In this document: piece after piece, positions 16,747 through 24,986 of the stretch | Layout of the letters: every line of letters starts with the position of its first letter | How positions within the stretch are numbered: the first letter of the stretch is position 1 | DNA from: Burkholderia pyrrocinia | Lineage (GTDB): Bacteria; Pseudomonadota; Gammaproteobacteria; Burkholderiales; Burkholderiaceae | Assembly: GCF_003330765.1 (NCBI RefSeq) | Contig: NZ_CP024904.1 | Span: 496,001 to 560,000 of the forward strand | Direction of reading: 5' to 3' | DNA length: 64,000 nucleotides | Translations under genes and position numbers: made by a program | The notes under the pieces: generated by a model | Database searches by the model: none | What the model saw: only the letters and a program-made list of their open reading frames with translations | Told to the model about the DNA's origin: nothing

Positions 16747-17658
16747 TTATCGCGCCGTCTGCTGCCGCTGCACCTCCTGCGCTTTCATCTGCAGATACGC
16801 GCTCTTGTCGACTTCATGCAGTTGCTGCGGATACTGCTCGGTCGCGTCGAACCAGCGCGCGAGGCGCTGGTCGAGCGGCTTGTCGAGCGTCGCGAGATAC
16901 GTGTCGATCGCGAGGTAGTAGCGCATCGTGTTGCGCTCCAGCAGCCCGCGCACGCCGCCGACATATTGCGGCTGCGCGGCCGATGCGCCGCCGATGGTCG
17001 TGAACCCGACCTTGTCGCTGCCGACGGTCGCGAGGTAGGTCTTCATCGCCATCCGGCCGACGGTGCCGAAGCCGTACGAATACGTGAGGTGCAGGAACGT
17101 GCGCGACGCGCCGACCGGCACGGCCTCCAGCGCGATCCGGTAATCCTTCGTGCCCATCGGGCCGCTGTCGGCGGTCAGGTCGACCTGGAAGTAGTCGGGT
17201 GCCGCAGCTACGACGCGATAACGAAACTGCACGCGATAGGTATCCGACAGCTTCTGCTGGATCTTGCGGCCGAGGTTCACGTCGAGCACCGGGCCGTTGC
17301 TGCCGCTCGACGCGTGACAGTACTTCGTGTTCAGGTGCAGGATCAGCACCGCGCACCAGTTCGCAGGGCCTTGCCCGGGATCGTCGAGCTGGCCGCTCAC
17401 GACCGCGAACGGATAGTCGACCACCGCGTAGATGTCGCCCTTCAGCGACGACGCTGCCTCCGACGATTCGAGGGTCAGCGGCCGGTGAAACGCGTTGTCC
17501 TTCAGTTGCGCGCCGAGGCTGTGGTAACGGTCGAGCAGCGCCGCCGCATCGCCCGCGCCGAACGACAGCGCACTCCAGCCGACACAAAGGGCCGCGACGA
17601 GCGCGTGCCAGGTGCGGCGGGCAAGCCACGTGCCGCGCGGATGTTCGGATGTCTCCAT
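16747..17658 (-). CDS. Exported protein of unknown function
   Basis: A 303-residue protein I do not recognise. ATG 17658 has GGGAG 7 bases upstream. Residues 14-35 (ARRTWHALVAALCVGWSAL) form a signal peptide with likely cleavage after SFGA. The mature part is a mixed alpha/beta domain with a single Cys pair (in WCAVLILH and KYCHASSG) that could form a disulfide in the periplasm. It converges with the binding-protein gene and is followed on the same strand by nothing related. Large lipid-binding SRPBCC-like proteins have similar texture, but I cannot support that assignment. Confidence 0.7.
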   Translation of the reverse strand: METSEHPRGTWLARRTWHALVAALCVGWSALSFGAGDAAALLDRYHSLGAQLKDNAFHRPLTLESSEAASSLKGDIYAVVDYPFAVVSGQLDDPGQGPANWCAVLILHLNTKYCHASSGSNGPVLDVNLGRKIQQKLSDTYRVQFRYRVVAAAPDYFQVDLTADSGPMGTKDYRIALEAVPVGASRTFLHLTYSYGFGTVGRMAMKTYLATVGSDKVGFTTIGGASAAQPQYVGGVRGLLERNTMRYYLAIDTYLATLDKPLDQRLARWFDATEQYPQQLHEVDKSAYLQMKAQEVQRQQTAR

Positions 17659-17742
17659 TTTTGTGCTCCCGCCGGGCGCGCGCTGGTCGCGCGCATGTGT
17701 CACAGAATACGCCTGTGCGACGTCGCGCACGGCGCACGGCCG

Positions 17743-18066
17743 CTATCGGCGCCGCTTCACCGGCACCGGCAACTGCGCGGCGGTGATCCGGATCAGCGCC
17801 GACAGCCATTCGCGGTCGTCCCAGCGATCGCCGGCGATGACGAGGTGCGGCTTCGCGGTCGGATACGGCGGGCCTTCGTCGCAGGCGCCGAGAAACGCGC
17901 GGCCTTCGGGCGTCGGCTTGACGAACAGCCGGTCGTCGCACACGAGCGCGACCATCTTGCCGTCGCAATAGATGCCGTATTCGCCGAACATCTTGCGGGC
18001 CGATACCGTACCGGCCGCCGCCATCTGCTCGACGATGAAATCGACTGTGCCCTGGCTCGATGCCAT
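17743..18066 (-). CDS. TfoX/Sxy N-terminal domain protein
   Basis: A 107-residue protein matching the TfoX N-terminal domain: DFIVEQMAAAGTVSARKMFGEYGIYCDGK, then VALVCDDRLFVKPTPEG. Full-length TfoX/Sxy promotes natural competence, but single-domain proteins of this kind are widespread and of unknown role. The C-terminal helix-hairpin domain is absent here. It lies between the exported protein and the recombinase on the same strand, with 57 bases to the recombinase stop. Confidence 0.85.
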   Translation of the reverse strand: MASSQGTVDFIVEQMAAAGTVSARKMFGEYGIYCDGKMVALVCDDRLFVKPTPEGRAFLGACDEGPPYPTAKPHLVIAGDRWDDREWLSALIRITAAQLPVPVKRRR

Positions 18067-18123
18067 CGGATGCTCCGTTATCGAATCAATCGTCTGACCT
18101 TCATCGATGCCGCGCCGTTCCGC

Positions 18124-19860
18124 TCATTTGTCCGCAGAAAACGCACTCGACATCTGCCGCGCCCGCTTCACGTCATCGCCGTGCAAATAAATCGACGTCG
18201 TCGAAATCGACGCATGCCGCAGGTTGTCGCGCACGGTCGTCAACTCCGCCCCGCGCGCGAGCGCGTGCGTTGCATGCGTATGGCGCATCCAGTGCGGGCT
18301 CGCCTGCCGCAGCTTGTGCGCGAGCGCCGGGTTATCGGCATCGACGAGATCGGCCGTCTGCGCAAAAAAGCGCTGCATCACCTTCCACAGCCGCACGCTC
18401 GTGATCGCGGCCGCGCCGTCTTCCGCGAGGCTCGGGATCAACGGCGTATCCGGCCGCCAGCGCACCGGCGTGACCGGCAGCCGGCGCGCGACCAGATGGC
18501 GATCGAGCGCCGTGCGCGCCAGCGGCGGCAGCGCGACGCGTGCGGCCTTGCGCCCTTTGCCGATCACCTTCAGCCATGTGTCGCCGTGCGCGTCCGTCTC
18601 GATGTCGCCGAGCGTCGCACCGACCAGCTCGCTCGCGCGCAGGCCGGTCGCATAGCCCAAGTCGAGGATGAAACGCAGCCGTTGCGCGGCGGCCGGCGTC
18701 CAGCCCGACTGCGGCGCGCCGGCGGCCGTGCCCTTGCGGAACTCGAGCCCGTCGGCGATGGTGCGGACCAGCAGCCACTCGCCTTCGGTGAACGCATGCG
18801 ACGTGTCGAGTGCGTTCGCGACGCGCGTGTCGCGCACCTTGACGCCCGCGAACGGATTCGCGAGCAGGTAGCGCTGCTCGATCAGCCAGCGGAACAGCGC
18901 GCCGAGCACCGACAGCGTGTACGCCGCCGAACGCGCGGACAGCGCGCCCGAGAACGGCCGCCAGTCAGGTGCGCCGCGCGGCCGCACGGGGCCGACCCAG
19001 CGCTCGTGCGGCGTCGGGCGCCGCAGGAACGCGCGATATGCGACCGCATCCTCGGTCGTCAGCGACGACAGCGCGCGGCCGCGCTCGACGATCGCCCACA
19101 GGATCAGCCGCTCGGCTTCCTTGCGGTACGCGCGCCGCGTCGCGGCCGATTCGTGCAGCGACAGCCACGCGTGCACGGCCGCGTAATCGTTGTCCGCATC
19201 GAGCGTGCTGGTCGCGCGCGGCGCGCGGAACGTGCCGGCCGAGCCGTCGACCTCGTGCGGCAGCTTCAACTGCTCCCACGGCACGATGCTGCCGCGCGGC
19301 GTCGCGGCGATCAGCGCGCGCGCTCGTTCGGTCAGGTCCGGATGCGCGGCGAAGAACGCCTCGATGCGCCGCGCGCCGGCCACGCCGAGGCCCGCAATCG
19401 CACGCCACCACTGACGCCGGCGCGGAATCCGCACCGTGAGGTCGGCCAGCGTCGCGATCCCGTGCGCACGCAACGCGACGACCGCGCGCGCGGGCAGCCA
19501 CAGCCCGACGTCGTCGCTGATCTGCGGGACTGGCGCGCGCGCATGACGCAGCAGGCCGATCGCTTCGGTGGCCGCCTTCGCCTCCCGTAAACGCTCACCG
19601 TCGGGATGACCGAGCCGTTCCGCGAGATCGGGTCGGCCAGCCTGCCGCGCGACGCGCACGAGGCGACGGCGAATACCGCCGATCACGCCGCGCGACGACC
19701 GCCCTGCGCCGAGACGATCGGGCAGGTAGCGCTCGACGGCCTGGCGCACGGTCATGCCCGCGTACCACGCGCGCAGCGCGGCCAGTTCGTCGGCGTCGGG
19801 AAAGCCTGCGGGCGCAGGCGCGGAATCTGAGGAAGGCAGTGAGGCGAGGCGCGGTTTCAT
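18124..19860 (-). CDS. Tyrosine recombinase with N-terminal DUF3701 domain
   Basis: A 578-residue site-specific recombinase. Residues 20-200 match the DUF3701-type N-terminal region (GMTVRQAVERYLPDRL). A SAM-like core-binding domain lies at about 220-345. The catalytic domain carries all expected residues: Arg408 (ATGLRASEL), Lys435 (GKGRKA), His523 and Arg526 (HWMRH), His549 (LRHAS) and Tyr558 (IYLH). ATG 19860 is preferred; the open frame to 19926 adds unrelated residues. No excision partner, att repeats or cargo edges were seen, so it looks like a resident recombinase rather than an active element. Confidence 0.88.
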   Translation of the reverse strand: MKPRLASLPSSDSAPAPAGFPDADELAALRAWYAGMTVRQAVERYLPDRLGAGRSSRGVIGGIRRRLVRVARQAGRPDLAERLGHPDGERLREAKAATEAIGLLRHARAPVPQISDDVGLWLPARAVVALRAHGIATLADLTVRIPRRRQWWRAIAGLGVAGARRIEAFFAAHPDLTERARALIAATPRGSIVPWEQLKLPHEVDGSAGTFRAPRATSTLDADNDYAAVHAWLSLHESAATRRAYRKEAERLILWAIVERGRALSSLTTEDAVAYRAFLRRPTPHERWVGPVRPRGAPDWRPFSGALSARSAAYTLSVLGALFRWLIEQRYLLANPFAGVKVRDTRVANALDTSHAFTEGEWLLVRTIADGLEFRKGTAAGAPQSGWTPAAAQRLRFILDLGYATGLRASELVGATLGDIETDAHGDTWLKVIGKGRKAARVALPPLARTALDRHLVARRLPVTPVRWRPDTPLIPSLAEDGAAAITSVRLWKVMQRFFAQTADLVDADNPALAHKLRQASPHWMRHTHATHALARGAELTTVRDNLRHASISTTSIYLHGDDVKRARQMSSAFSADK

Positions 19861-19983
19861 GGCCGCCAGTTTGACAGAAGCGCGCGCGGCCGGGTACGTC
19901 GTGCGCAGCCTTCCCGGCACCACCATGCGCTTGCGCGACGCCGAACCCGCCCGGCATCGCGCAAGCGCATCGAACGGGAGCCG

Positions 19984-21249
19984 TCAGCCGGTAACGGGCG
20001 TGCGCCGCACTTCCGACATATAGATGAGGATCAGCGACACCCACACGATCCCGTACAGGAACATGAAGCAGGTCGTGCGCACGCGCAGCAGGTCGAGCAG
20101 CACGCCGAACAGGATCGGCAGCAGGAAGCCGCCGAGCCCGCCCGCGAGCCCGACGATGCCCGTGACGACACCCATGTTGTCCGCGAAATCGTCGGCAACA
20201 TACTTGAAGGTCGACGCCATCCCGAGCGCGAACACCGCGCCGAGCACGAAGGTCAGCGCAACGAAGCCGGCCACCGGCATCGACATGTTCAACGTCGCGG
20301 TGCCGTCGATCGTGTGGATCACGAAGTCGGTCGCGGGATACGACAGCAGGAACAACGCGATCCACGCAACCCACAGCCCCCACCACGTGACCGCATGCGC
20401 GCCGAAGCGGTCGGACAGCGCGCCGCCTAGCGCGCGCAGCACGGAGCCCGGCAGCGAGAAGCCGGCCGCGAACGCGGATGCCATCACGAGCGACATCCCG
20501 TATTCGCTCTTCAGGTACTGCGGAATCCACAGCGACAGCGCGGTGAAGCCGCCGAACGTGATCGAGTAGTACTGGCAGAGCCGCCACACGCGCGGGTCGC
20601 GCAGCACCTTGAAAGCGTCGAGCATCGAACCGCCGCGTTTGCCCGCGCCGGGATCGGGCGCCGACGCGAACCAGAAGATCGCGGCCGTGACGAGCAGCGC
20701 GACCGCGTAGATGCGCGGCACGAAACGCCAGCCGTACGCATCGAGCAGCAGCGGCGTGACGAACAGGTTGACCGCCGCGCCGACCGTGCCCGCGCCGAAC
20801 ACGCCCATCGCGAGCCCGCGCCGCTGCGGCGGGAAGAAACGCGCGACATACGGCGTGCCGACCGCGAACGACGCGCCGACGCAGCCGAGGAACAGCCCGA
20901 TCAGCAGGAACTGCCAGAGCTGCGTCGCGTAGCTGATGATATAGACCGGCACCGCGCACACGACGAGCAGCACCGTCATCACGATGCGGCTGCCGAAGCG
21001 GTCGGTCCACGTGCCGAGCGGCAAACGCATCAGCGCGCCGGTCAGCACGGGCGTCGACGTGAGCAGCCCGAACTCCGTGCTGTTCAGCCCGAGATCGATG
21101 CGCAGTTGCACGCCGAGCACGCCGAACATCATCCACACGACGAAGCACACCATGAATGCGAGCGTGCTCGCGGCCAGCACCGACCATGCGCGCAGCGGGA
21201 TGGCCGGCACGTTCGCGACCGAACCGGCGTTACCTTGTTGAGTTGCCAT
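19984..21249 (-). CDS. narK: Nitrate/nitrite MFS transporter NarK
   Basis: A 421-residue, 12-helix major facilitator with RLPLGTWTDRFGSR between helices 2 and 3, GCVGASFAVGTPYVARFFPP, and the nitrate-signature glycine stretches GVFGAGTVGAAVN and GIVGLAGGLGGFLLP. NarK imports nitrate or exchanges it for nitrite across the inner membrane. GGAG precedes the ATG, and the gene lies 13 bases after ppiC as the last member of the nar operon. The length fits a single NarK1- or NarK2-type protein rather than the fused NarK1-NarK2 form. Confidence 0.93.
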   Translation of the reverse strand: MATQQGNAGSVANVPAIPLRAWSVLAASTLAFMVCFVVWMMFGVLGVQLRIDLGLNSTEFGLLTSTPVLTGALMRLPLGTWTDRFGSRIVMTVLLVVCAVPVYIISYATQLWQFLLIGLFLGCVGASFAVGTPYVARFFPPQRRGLAMGVFGAGTVGAAVNLFVTPLLLDAYGWRFVPRIYAVALLVTAAIFWFASAPDPGAGKRGGSMLDAFKVLRDPRVWRLCQYYSITFGGFTALSLWIPQYLKSEYGMSLVMASAFAAGFSLPGSVLRALGGALSDRFGAHAVTWWGLWVAWIALFLLSYPATDFVIHTIDGTATLNMSMPVAGFVALTFVLGAVFALGMASTFKYVADDFADNMGVVTGIVGLAGGLGGFLLPILFGVLLDLLRVRTTCFMFLYGIVWVSLILIYMSEVRRTPVTG

Positions 21250-21262
21250 ACACCAGACTCCG

Positions 21263-22048
21263 TTATTGGACGAGCGGCCCGTTCGCGCCGTCGAATTCAA
21301 CGCCTTCGACGCGCGCGCCACCCGCGAGAATCGCCACGTACTGCCGCATCGCCCGCTGCCGCACGCGTTCCGACAGGTACGCGGCGATCTGCGCGGCGGC
21401 TTCGTCGAACGGCACCGCGTCGCCCGGCACGCGGCGCTCGATGCGCACGATGTGGAAGCCGAAGCGCGTGTTGACGAGTTTCGGCAGCACGCCGAGCCCA
21501 TCCGTATCGAACAGCGCGGCCTCGAATTCCGGCACCGTATCGCCACGCAGCAGTTGTCCGAGGCTGCCGCCGACTTGTGCCGACGGGCAGTTCGACGACG
21601 CGCGCGCGACCGCTTCGAACGTGTCGGGCGCGGCTACCACGTCGGCCAATGCGCTTTCCGCGCGCTGCCGCAGCGGCGCGAGCGGCACGCGGTCCGTCAC
21701 CGCGAACAGCACGTGGCTCGCATAGACGATGTCGTTGCGGCGAAAGTGCGCCGGATACTGCACGTAGTAGCGCTCGCAATCCGCGCGATCGGGTTCGGGC
21801 ACGTGCGTCAGCTCGCGTTCGAGCAGCGCGTCGACGGCCGCGTCGTCGAGCGGTGCGCCTTCGTCGAGCAGCGCCAGTGACACCGCGCGCTGCCGCAGCA
21901 GCTCGCGCACCGCGAGCGCGCGCCGTGCCGCATCGAACGGATCGGGCGCGTCGCCGTGATGTGCGGCTTCGGCCGCGACCGCGTCGTCGTCGATCGCGAC
22001 GCCGTTGATGCGCAACGCGATCGGTGCATCCGAGAGAATGTCGTTCAT
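21263..22048 (-). CDS. Peptidyl-prolyl isomerase (parvulin, nar-operon type)
   Basis: A 261-residue protein with a C-terminal parvulin (rotamase) domain: NDIVYASHVLFAV, then SNCPSAQVGGSLGQL, FEAALFD and VNTRFGFHIVRIE. An N-terminal helical region covers residues 1-110, as in NifM-like chaperones. There is no signal peptide, so it should act in the cytosol. GAGGAGG lies ahead of the ATG and the gene follows narI by 8 bases, before narK. Parvulins recur in proteobacterial nar operons and may help fold or assemble the nitrate reductase (inference). Confidence 0.9.
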   Translation of the reverse strand: MNDILSDAPIALRINGVAIDDDAVAAEAAHHGDAPDPFDAARRALAVRELLRQRAVSLALLDEGAPLDDAAVDALLERELTHVPEPDRADCERYYVQYPAHFRRNDIVYASHVLFAVTDRVPLAPLRQRAESALADVVAAPDTFEAVARASSNCPSAQVGGSLGQLLRGDTVPEFEAALFDTDGLGVLPKLVNTRFGFHIVRIERRVPGDAVPFDEAAAQIAAYLSERVRQRAMRQYVAILAGGARVEGVEFDGANGPLVQ

Positions 22049-22056
22049 ACGCCTCC

Positions 22057-22740
22057 TCAGCGCTTGCGCACGAGTTGGTACGGACGGATCAGGTATGCGA
22101 CCGACGCGATACCGCTCCAGATGTGCACCATCCGCGTAAACGGCGACACGAGGAAGATCGTGAAGCCGAGCAGGATATGCAGCCGGTAGGTCAGCGGCAC
22201 GCCGACGAGCAGGCTCGCGATATCCGGCCGGAACGTGACGACGCCCTTCACGTAGTCGGTGAGCTGTTCGAACATCGCGCCGTCCATGTGGCGCGTCGAC
22301 AGCACGACGGTGCCGAGCCCGAGCGCGAGCTGCACCCACAGCATCAGCACGATCAGGATGTCCGACTTGCGGCTGTTGCGGCGGATGCGCGCGTCGCCCA
22401 GGCGGCGCCAGATCAGGATCGTCAGCCCGATGATCGCCGCGACGCCGGCCGCACCGCCCGCGACCATCGCGACGAGCTGGTGCCCGGACGCCGACAGGAA
22501 CGGCGACACGAGCCAGTGCGGCGCGAGGAAGCCGCCGAAGTGCCCGAGCACGACGACGAGCACGCCCCAGTGGAACAGGTTGCTGCCGAGCCGCAGCATG
22601 CCGTGGCGCAACAGCTGCGACGAATCGCTTTTCCACGTGTACTGCTCGCGGTCGAAGCGGATCAGGCTGCCCACCAGCAGCACGGCGAGGCAGATGTACG
22701 GGTAGATCCCGAACAGGAACTGATGCAAGGTGTCGTTCAT
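22057..22740 (-). CDS. narI: Respiratory nitrate reductase gamma subunit NarI
   Basis: NarI is the dihaem cytochrome b that anchors NarGH to the inner membrane and oxidises quinol. The 227-residue protein has five predicted helices and all four haem-ligand histidines at the expected places: His57 and His67 (SNLFHWG, LGHFGG) and His188 and His206 (YRLHIL, MVHIWSG). GGGGAAA precedes the ATG and narJ ends 24 bases upstream. Confidence 0.96.
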   Translation of the reverse strand: MNDTLHQFLFGIYPYICLAVLLVGSLIRFDREQYTWKSDSSQLLRHGMLRLGSNLFHWGVLVVVLGHFGGFLAPHWLVSPFLSASGHQLVAMVAGGAAGVAAIIGLTILIWRRLGDARIRRNSRKSDILIVLMLWVQLALGLGTVVLSTRHMDGAMFEQLTDYVKGVVTFRPDIASLLVGVPLTYRLHILLGFTIFLVSPFTRMVHIWSGIASVAYLIRPYQLVRKR

Positions 22741-22764
22741 GAGTTTCCCCAGTTGGGCCCGCGC

Positions 22765-23460
22765 TTACGCGCCGCGGGCCGGCCGCTTGTCGTGGAACCG
22801 CACCGTCTGCTCCGCCGGTGTCGCTGCGCCAACGAAGCGCACGGCCTCGTCCGCATACGACGCATCGAGTGCGCGGTAGTCGTCGGCGCTCGGCCGCTCG
22901 GCGGCCACATCGTCGGCGGCCGCATCCGGTGCATCGGCCGGCGCGAGTCCGGCCATCGGCAACAGCGCACCGACGACGAAGCTGTAATGGCTGCCGCGCT
23001 GCGCGAGCTGTCCGGCCAGCGCGCGCAGGATCTCGCCGGTTTCGGCGAGCAGCTTGCGTGCGTCGGGCGCCGGCAGCCGCGACAGGTATTCGAGGAACAC
23101 GGGCAGGTAGTCGGGCAGCTCGCCCTGGTTCAGGAACAGCCCGTGGCGCTCGTACATCTGCAGCAGATCGACCATCGCCTGCCCGCGGTCGCGCGATTCG
23201 CCGTGCACGTGCTCGAACAGGTACAGCGACGTCGCGCGGCCACGGTCGAACAGCGCGACGTAGTTCTCCTGCAGCGTCAGCAGGTCGCGCTCGCGCACAT
23301 AGGCAAAGAACCGGTCGAGGCCCGCGCGCACCGCTTTCGGCACGCGCGCACGGTCGCGCAGGTGCGCGTCGATCGAATCGAGCGCGGCGACCAGCGAATC
23401 GTCGGGATAGTCGAGCAGCGCCGCGAGCGCCGCATAGGTCGGATCGGGTGCGGTGCTCAT
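22765..23460 (-). CDS. narJ: Nitrate reductase molybdenum cofactor assembly chaperone NarJ
   Basis: NarJ is a TorD-family helical chaperone that holds apo-NarGH until the cofactor is inserted. The 231-residue protein has the signatures YAALAALLDYPDD near the N terminus and GELPDYLPVFLEYLS near residue 125. It starts at 23460 with an ATGA overlap with the narH stop, which couples the two. The tail after residue 190 is Ala/Asp-rich and variable, as in other NarJ proteins. Confidence 0.95.
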   Translation of the reverse strand: MSTAPDPTYAALAALLDYPDDSLVAALDSIDAHLRDRARVPKAVRAGLDRFFAYVRERDLLTLQENYVALFDRGRATSLYLFEHVHGESRDRGQAMVDLLQMYERHGLFLNQGELPDYLPVFLEYLSRLPAPDARKLLAETGEILRALAGQLAQRGSHYSFVVGALLPMAGLAPADAPDAAADDVAAERPSADDYRALDASYADEAVRFVGAATPAEQTVRFHDKRPARGA

Positions 23461-24986
23461 CGGGAGGCCTCGTGGATCGGAATCGTCTTCTTGCCCTTCT
23501 TCGTGCTGAACAGGCTCGTCTCGGAACGGCCGTCCGAGCAGCCGTTGCCGAACGAGAAGCCGCACGATGCGCGCAGGTCGTATGCATCCTCCGCGTACTC
23601 GCGGTGCGTCGTCGGGATCACGAATCGATCCTCGTAGTTCGCGATCGCGAGATAGCGGTACATCTCCTCGACCTGCGCGAGCGACAACCCGACCTGGTCG
23701 AGCACGCCGCGCGCATCGACGCCGTCCACGTGACGCGCGCGCATGAACGCGCGCATCGCGAGCAGCCGTTCGAGCGCGAGCTTCACGGGCGCCTCGTCGC
23801 CGGCCGTCAGCAGGTTCGCGAGATAGCGCAGCGGAATGCGCAGCGATTCGACGTCCGGCAGGTAGCCGTTCATGCCGAGCGCGCCGCTGTTCGCGGCCGA
23901 GTTGATCGGCGACAGCGGCGGCACGTACCACACCATCGGCAGCGTCCGGTATTCCGGATGCAGCGGGAACGCGATCTTCCAGTCGATCGCCATCTTGTAG
24001 GTCGGCGAACGCCGCGCGGCGTCGAGCCACGCGGCCGGCACGCCGTCGCGCTCGGCCTGCGCGATCACGGCCGGGTCCTCGGGGTCGAGGAACAGCGACA
24101 GTTGCGCTTCGTACAGGTCCTGTTCGTTTTCCGTGCTGGCCGCCTCGCTGATCCGGTCGGCGTCGTACAGCAGCACGCCGAGATAGCGGATGCGGCCCAC
24201 GCAGGTTTCCGAGCACACGGTCGGCTGGCCCGCCTCGATGCGCGGATAGCAGAAGATGCACTTCTCGGCCTTGCCGCTCTGCCAGTTGTAGTAGATCTTC
24301 TTGTACGGGCAGCCCGACACGCACATGCGCCAGCCGCGGCACTTGTCCTGGTCGATCAGCACGATGCCGTCTTCCTCGCGCTTGTAGATCGAGCCGGACG
24401 GGCACGATGCGACGCATGCCGGGTTCAGGCAGTGCTCGCACAGGCGCGGCAGGTACATCATGAAGGTGTTCTCGAACTGCCCGTAGATCTCCTTCTGCAC
24501 GGATGCGAAGTTATAGTCCTTCGCGCGCTTCTCGAATTCGCCGCCGAGGATTTCCTCCCAGTTCGGCCCCCACTCGATCTTCTCGAGCCGCTGGCCGCTG
24601 ATGAGCGAGCGCGGCCGCGCGACCGGCATCGCACGCGTATTGCCGGCTTCCTGCAGATGCGCGTAGTCGAACGTGAACGGCTCGTAGTAATCGTCGATCT
24701 CGGGCAGGTGCGGATTCGCGAAGATCTGCGCGAGCAGCCGCCACTTGCCGCCGAGGCGCGGCTCGATCTTGCCGTCCGCGCGCCGCTGCCAGCCGCCGCG
24801 CCAGCGGTCCTGGTTCTCCCAGTCCTTCGGATAGCCGATGCCCGGCTTCGTCTCGACGTTGTTGAACCACGCGTATTCCATCCCTTCGCGGCTCGTCCAC
24901 ACGTTCTTGCAGGTCACCGAGCAGGTATGGCACCCGATGCACTTGTCGAGGTTCAGCACCATCGCGATCTGTGCGCGTACCTTCAT
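23457..24986 (-). CDS. narH: Respiratory nitrate reductase beta subunit NarH
   Basis: NarH carries electrons through four iron-sulfur clusters from NarI to NarG on the cytoplasmic face of the membrane. The 509-residue protein opens with Cys16, 19, 22 and 26 in CIGCHTCSVTC. It has CEHCLNPACVASC, then CRGWRMCVSGC, where Trp replaces a Cys and marks the 3Fe-4S cluster, then CIFCYPR and CSETC. AGGAGA precedes the ATG. Both ends overlap neighbours by ATGA. Confidence 0.97.
   Translation of the reverse strand: MKVRAQIAMVLNLDKCIGCHTCSVTCKNVWTSREGMEYAWFNNVETKPGIGYPKDWENQDRWRGGWQRRADGKIEPRLGGKWRLLAQIFANPHLPEIDDYYEPFTFDYAHLQEAGNTRAMPVARPRSLISGQRLEKIEWGPNWEEILGGEFEKRAKDYNFASVQKEIYGQFENTFMMYLPRLCEHCLNPACVASCPSGSIYKREEDGIVLIDQDKCRGWRMCVSGCPYKKIYYNWQSGKAEKCIFCYPRIEAGQPTVCSETCVGRIRYLGVLLYDADRISEAASTENEQDLYEAQLSLFLDPEDPAVIAQAERDGVPAAWLDAARRSPTYKMAIDWKIAFPLHPEYRTLPMVWYVPPLSPINSAANSGALGMNGYLPDVESLRIPLRYLANLLTAGDEAPVKLALERLLAMRAFMRARHVDGVDARGVLDQVGLSLAQVEEMYRYLAIANYEDRFVIPTTHREYAEDAYDLRASCGFSFGNGCSDGRSETSLFSTKKGKKTIPIHEASR

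Noticed and set aside
16816..19590. 924-codon open frame on the plus strand
   Set aside because: It runs antisense through the exported protein, TfoX-domain and recombinase genes, all of which have real motifs; composition is Arg-rich noise.
18000..21300. Integrated prophage or genomic island around the recombinase
   Set aside because: No phage structural genes, tRNA target or flanking direct repeats were found; neighbours are ordinary chromosomal genes.
22024..23637. 537-codon plus-strand frame antisense to narI and narJ
   Set aside because: Both nar genes carry family motifs and haem ligands; this frame is compositional shadow.
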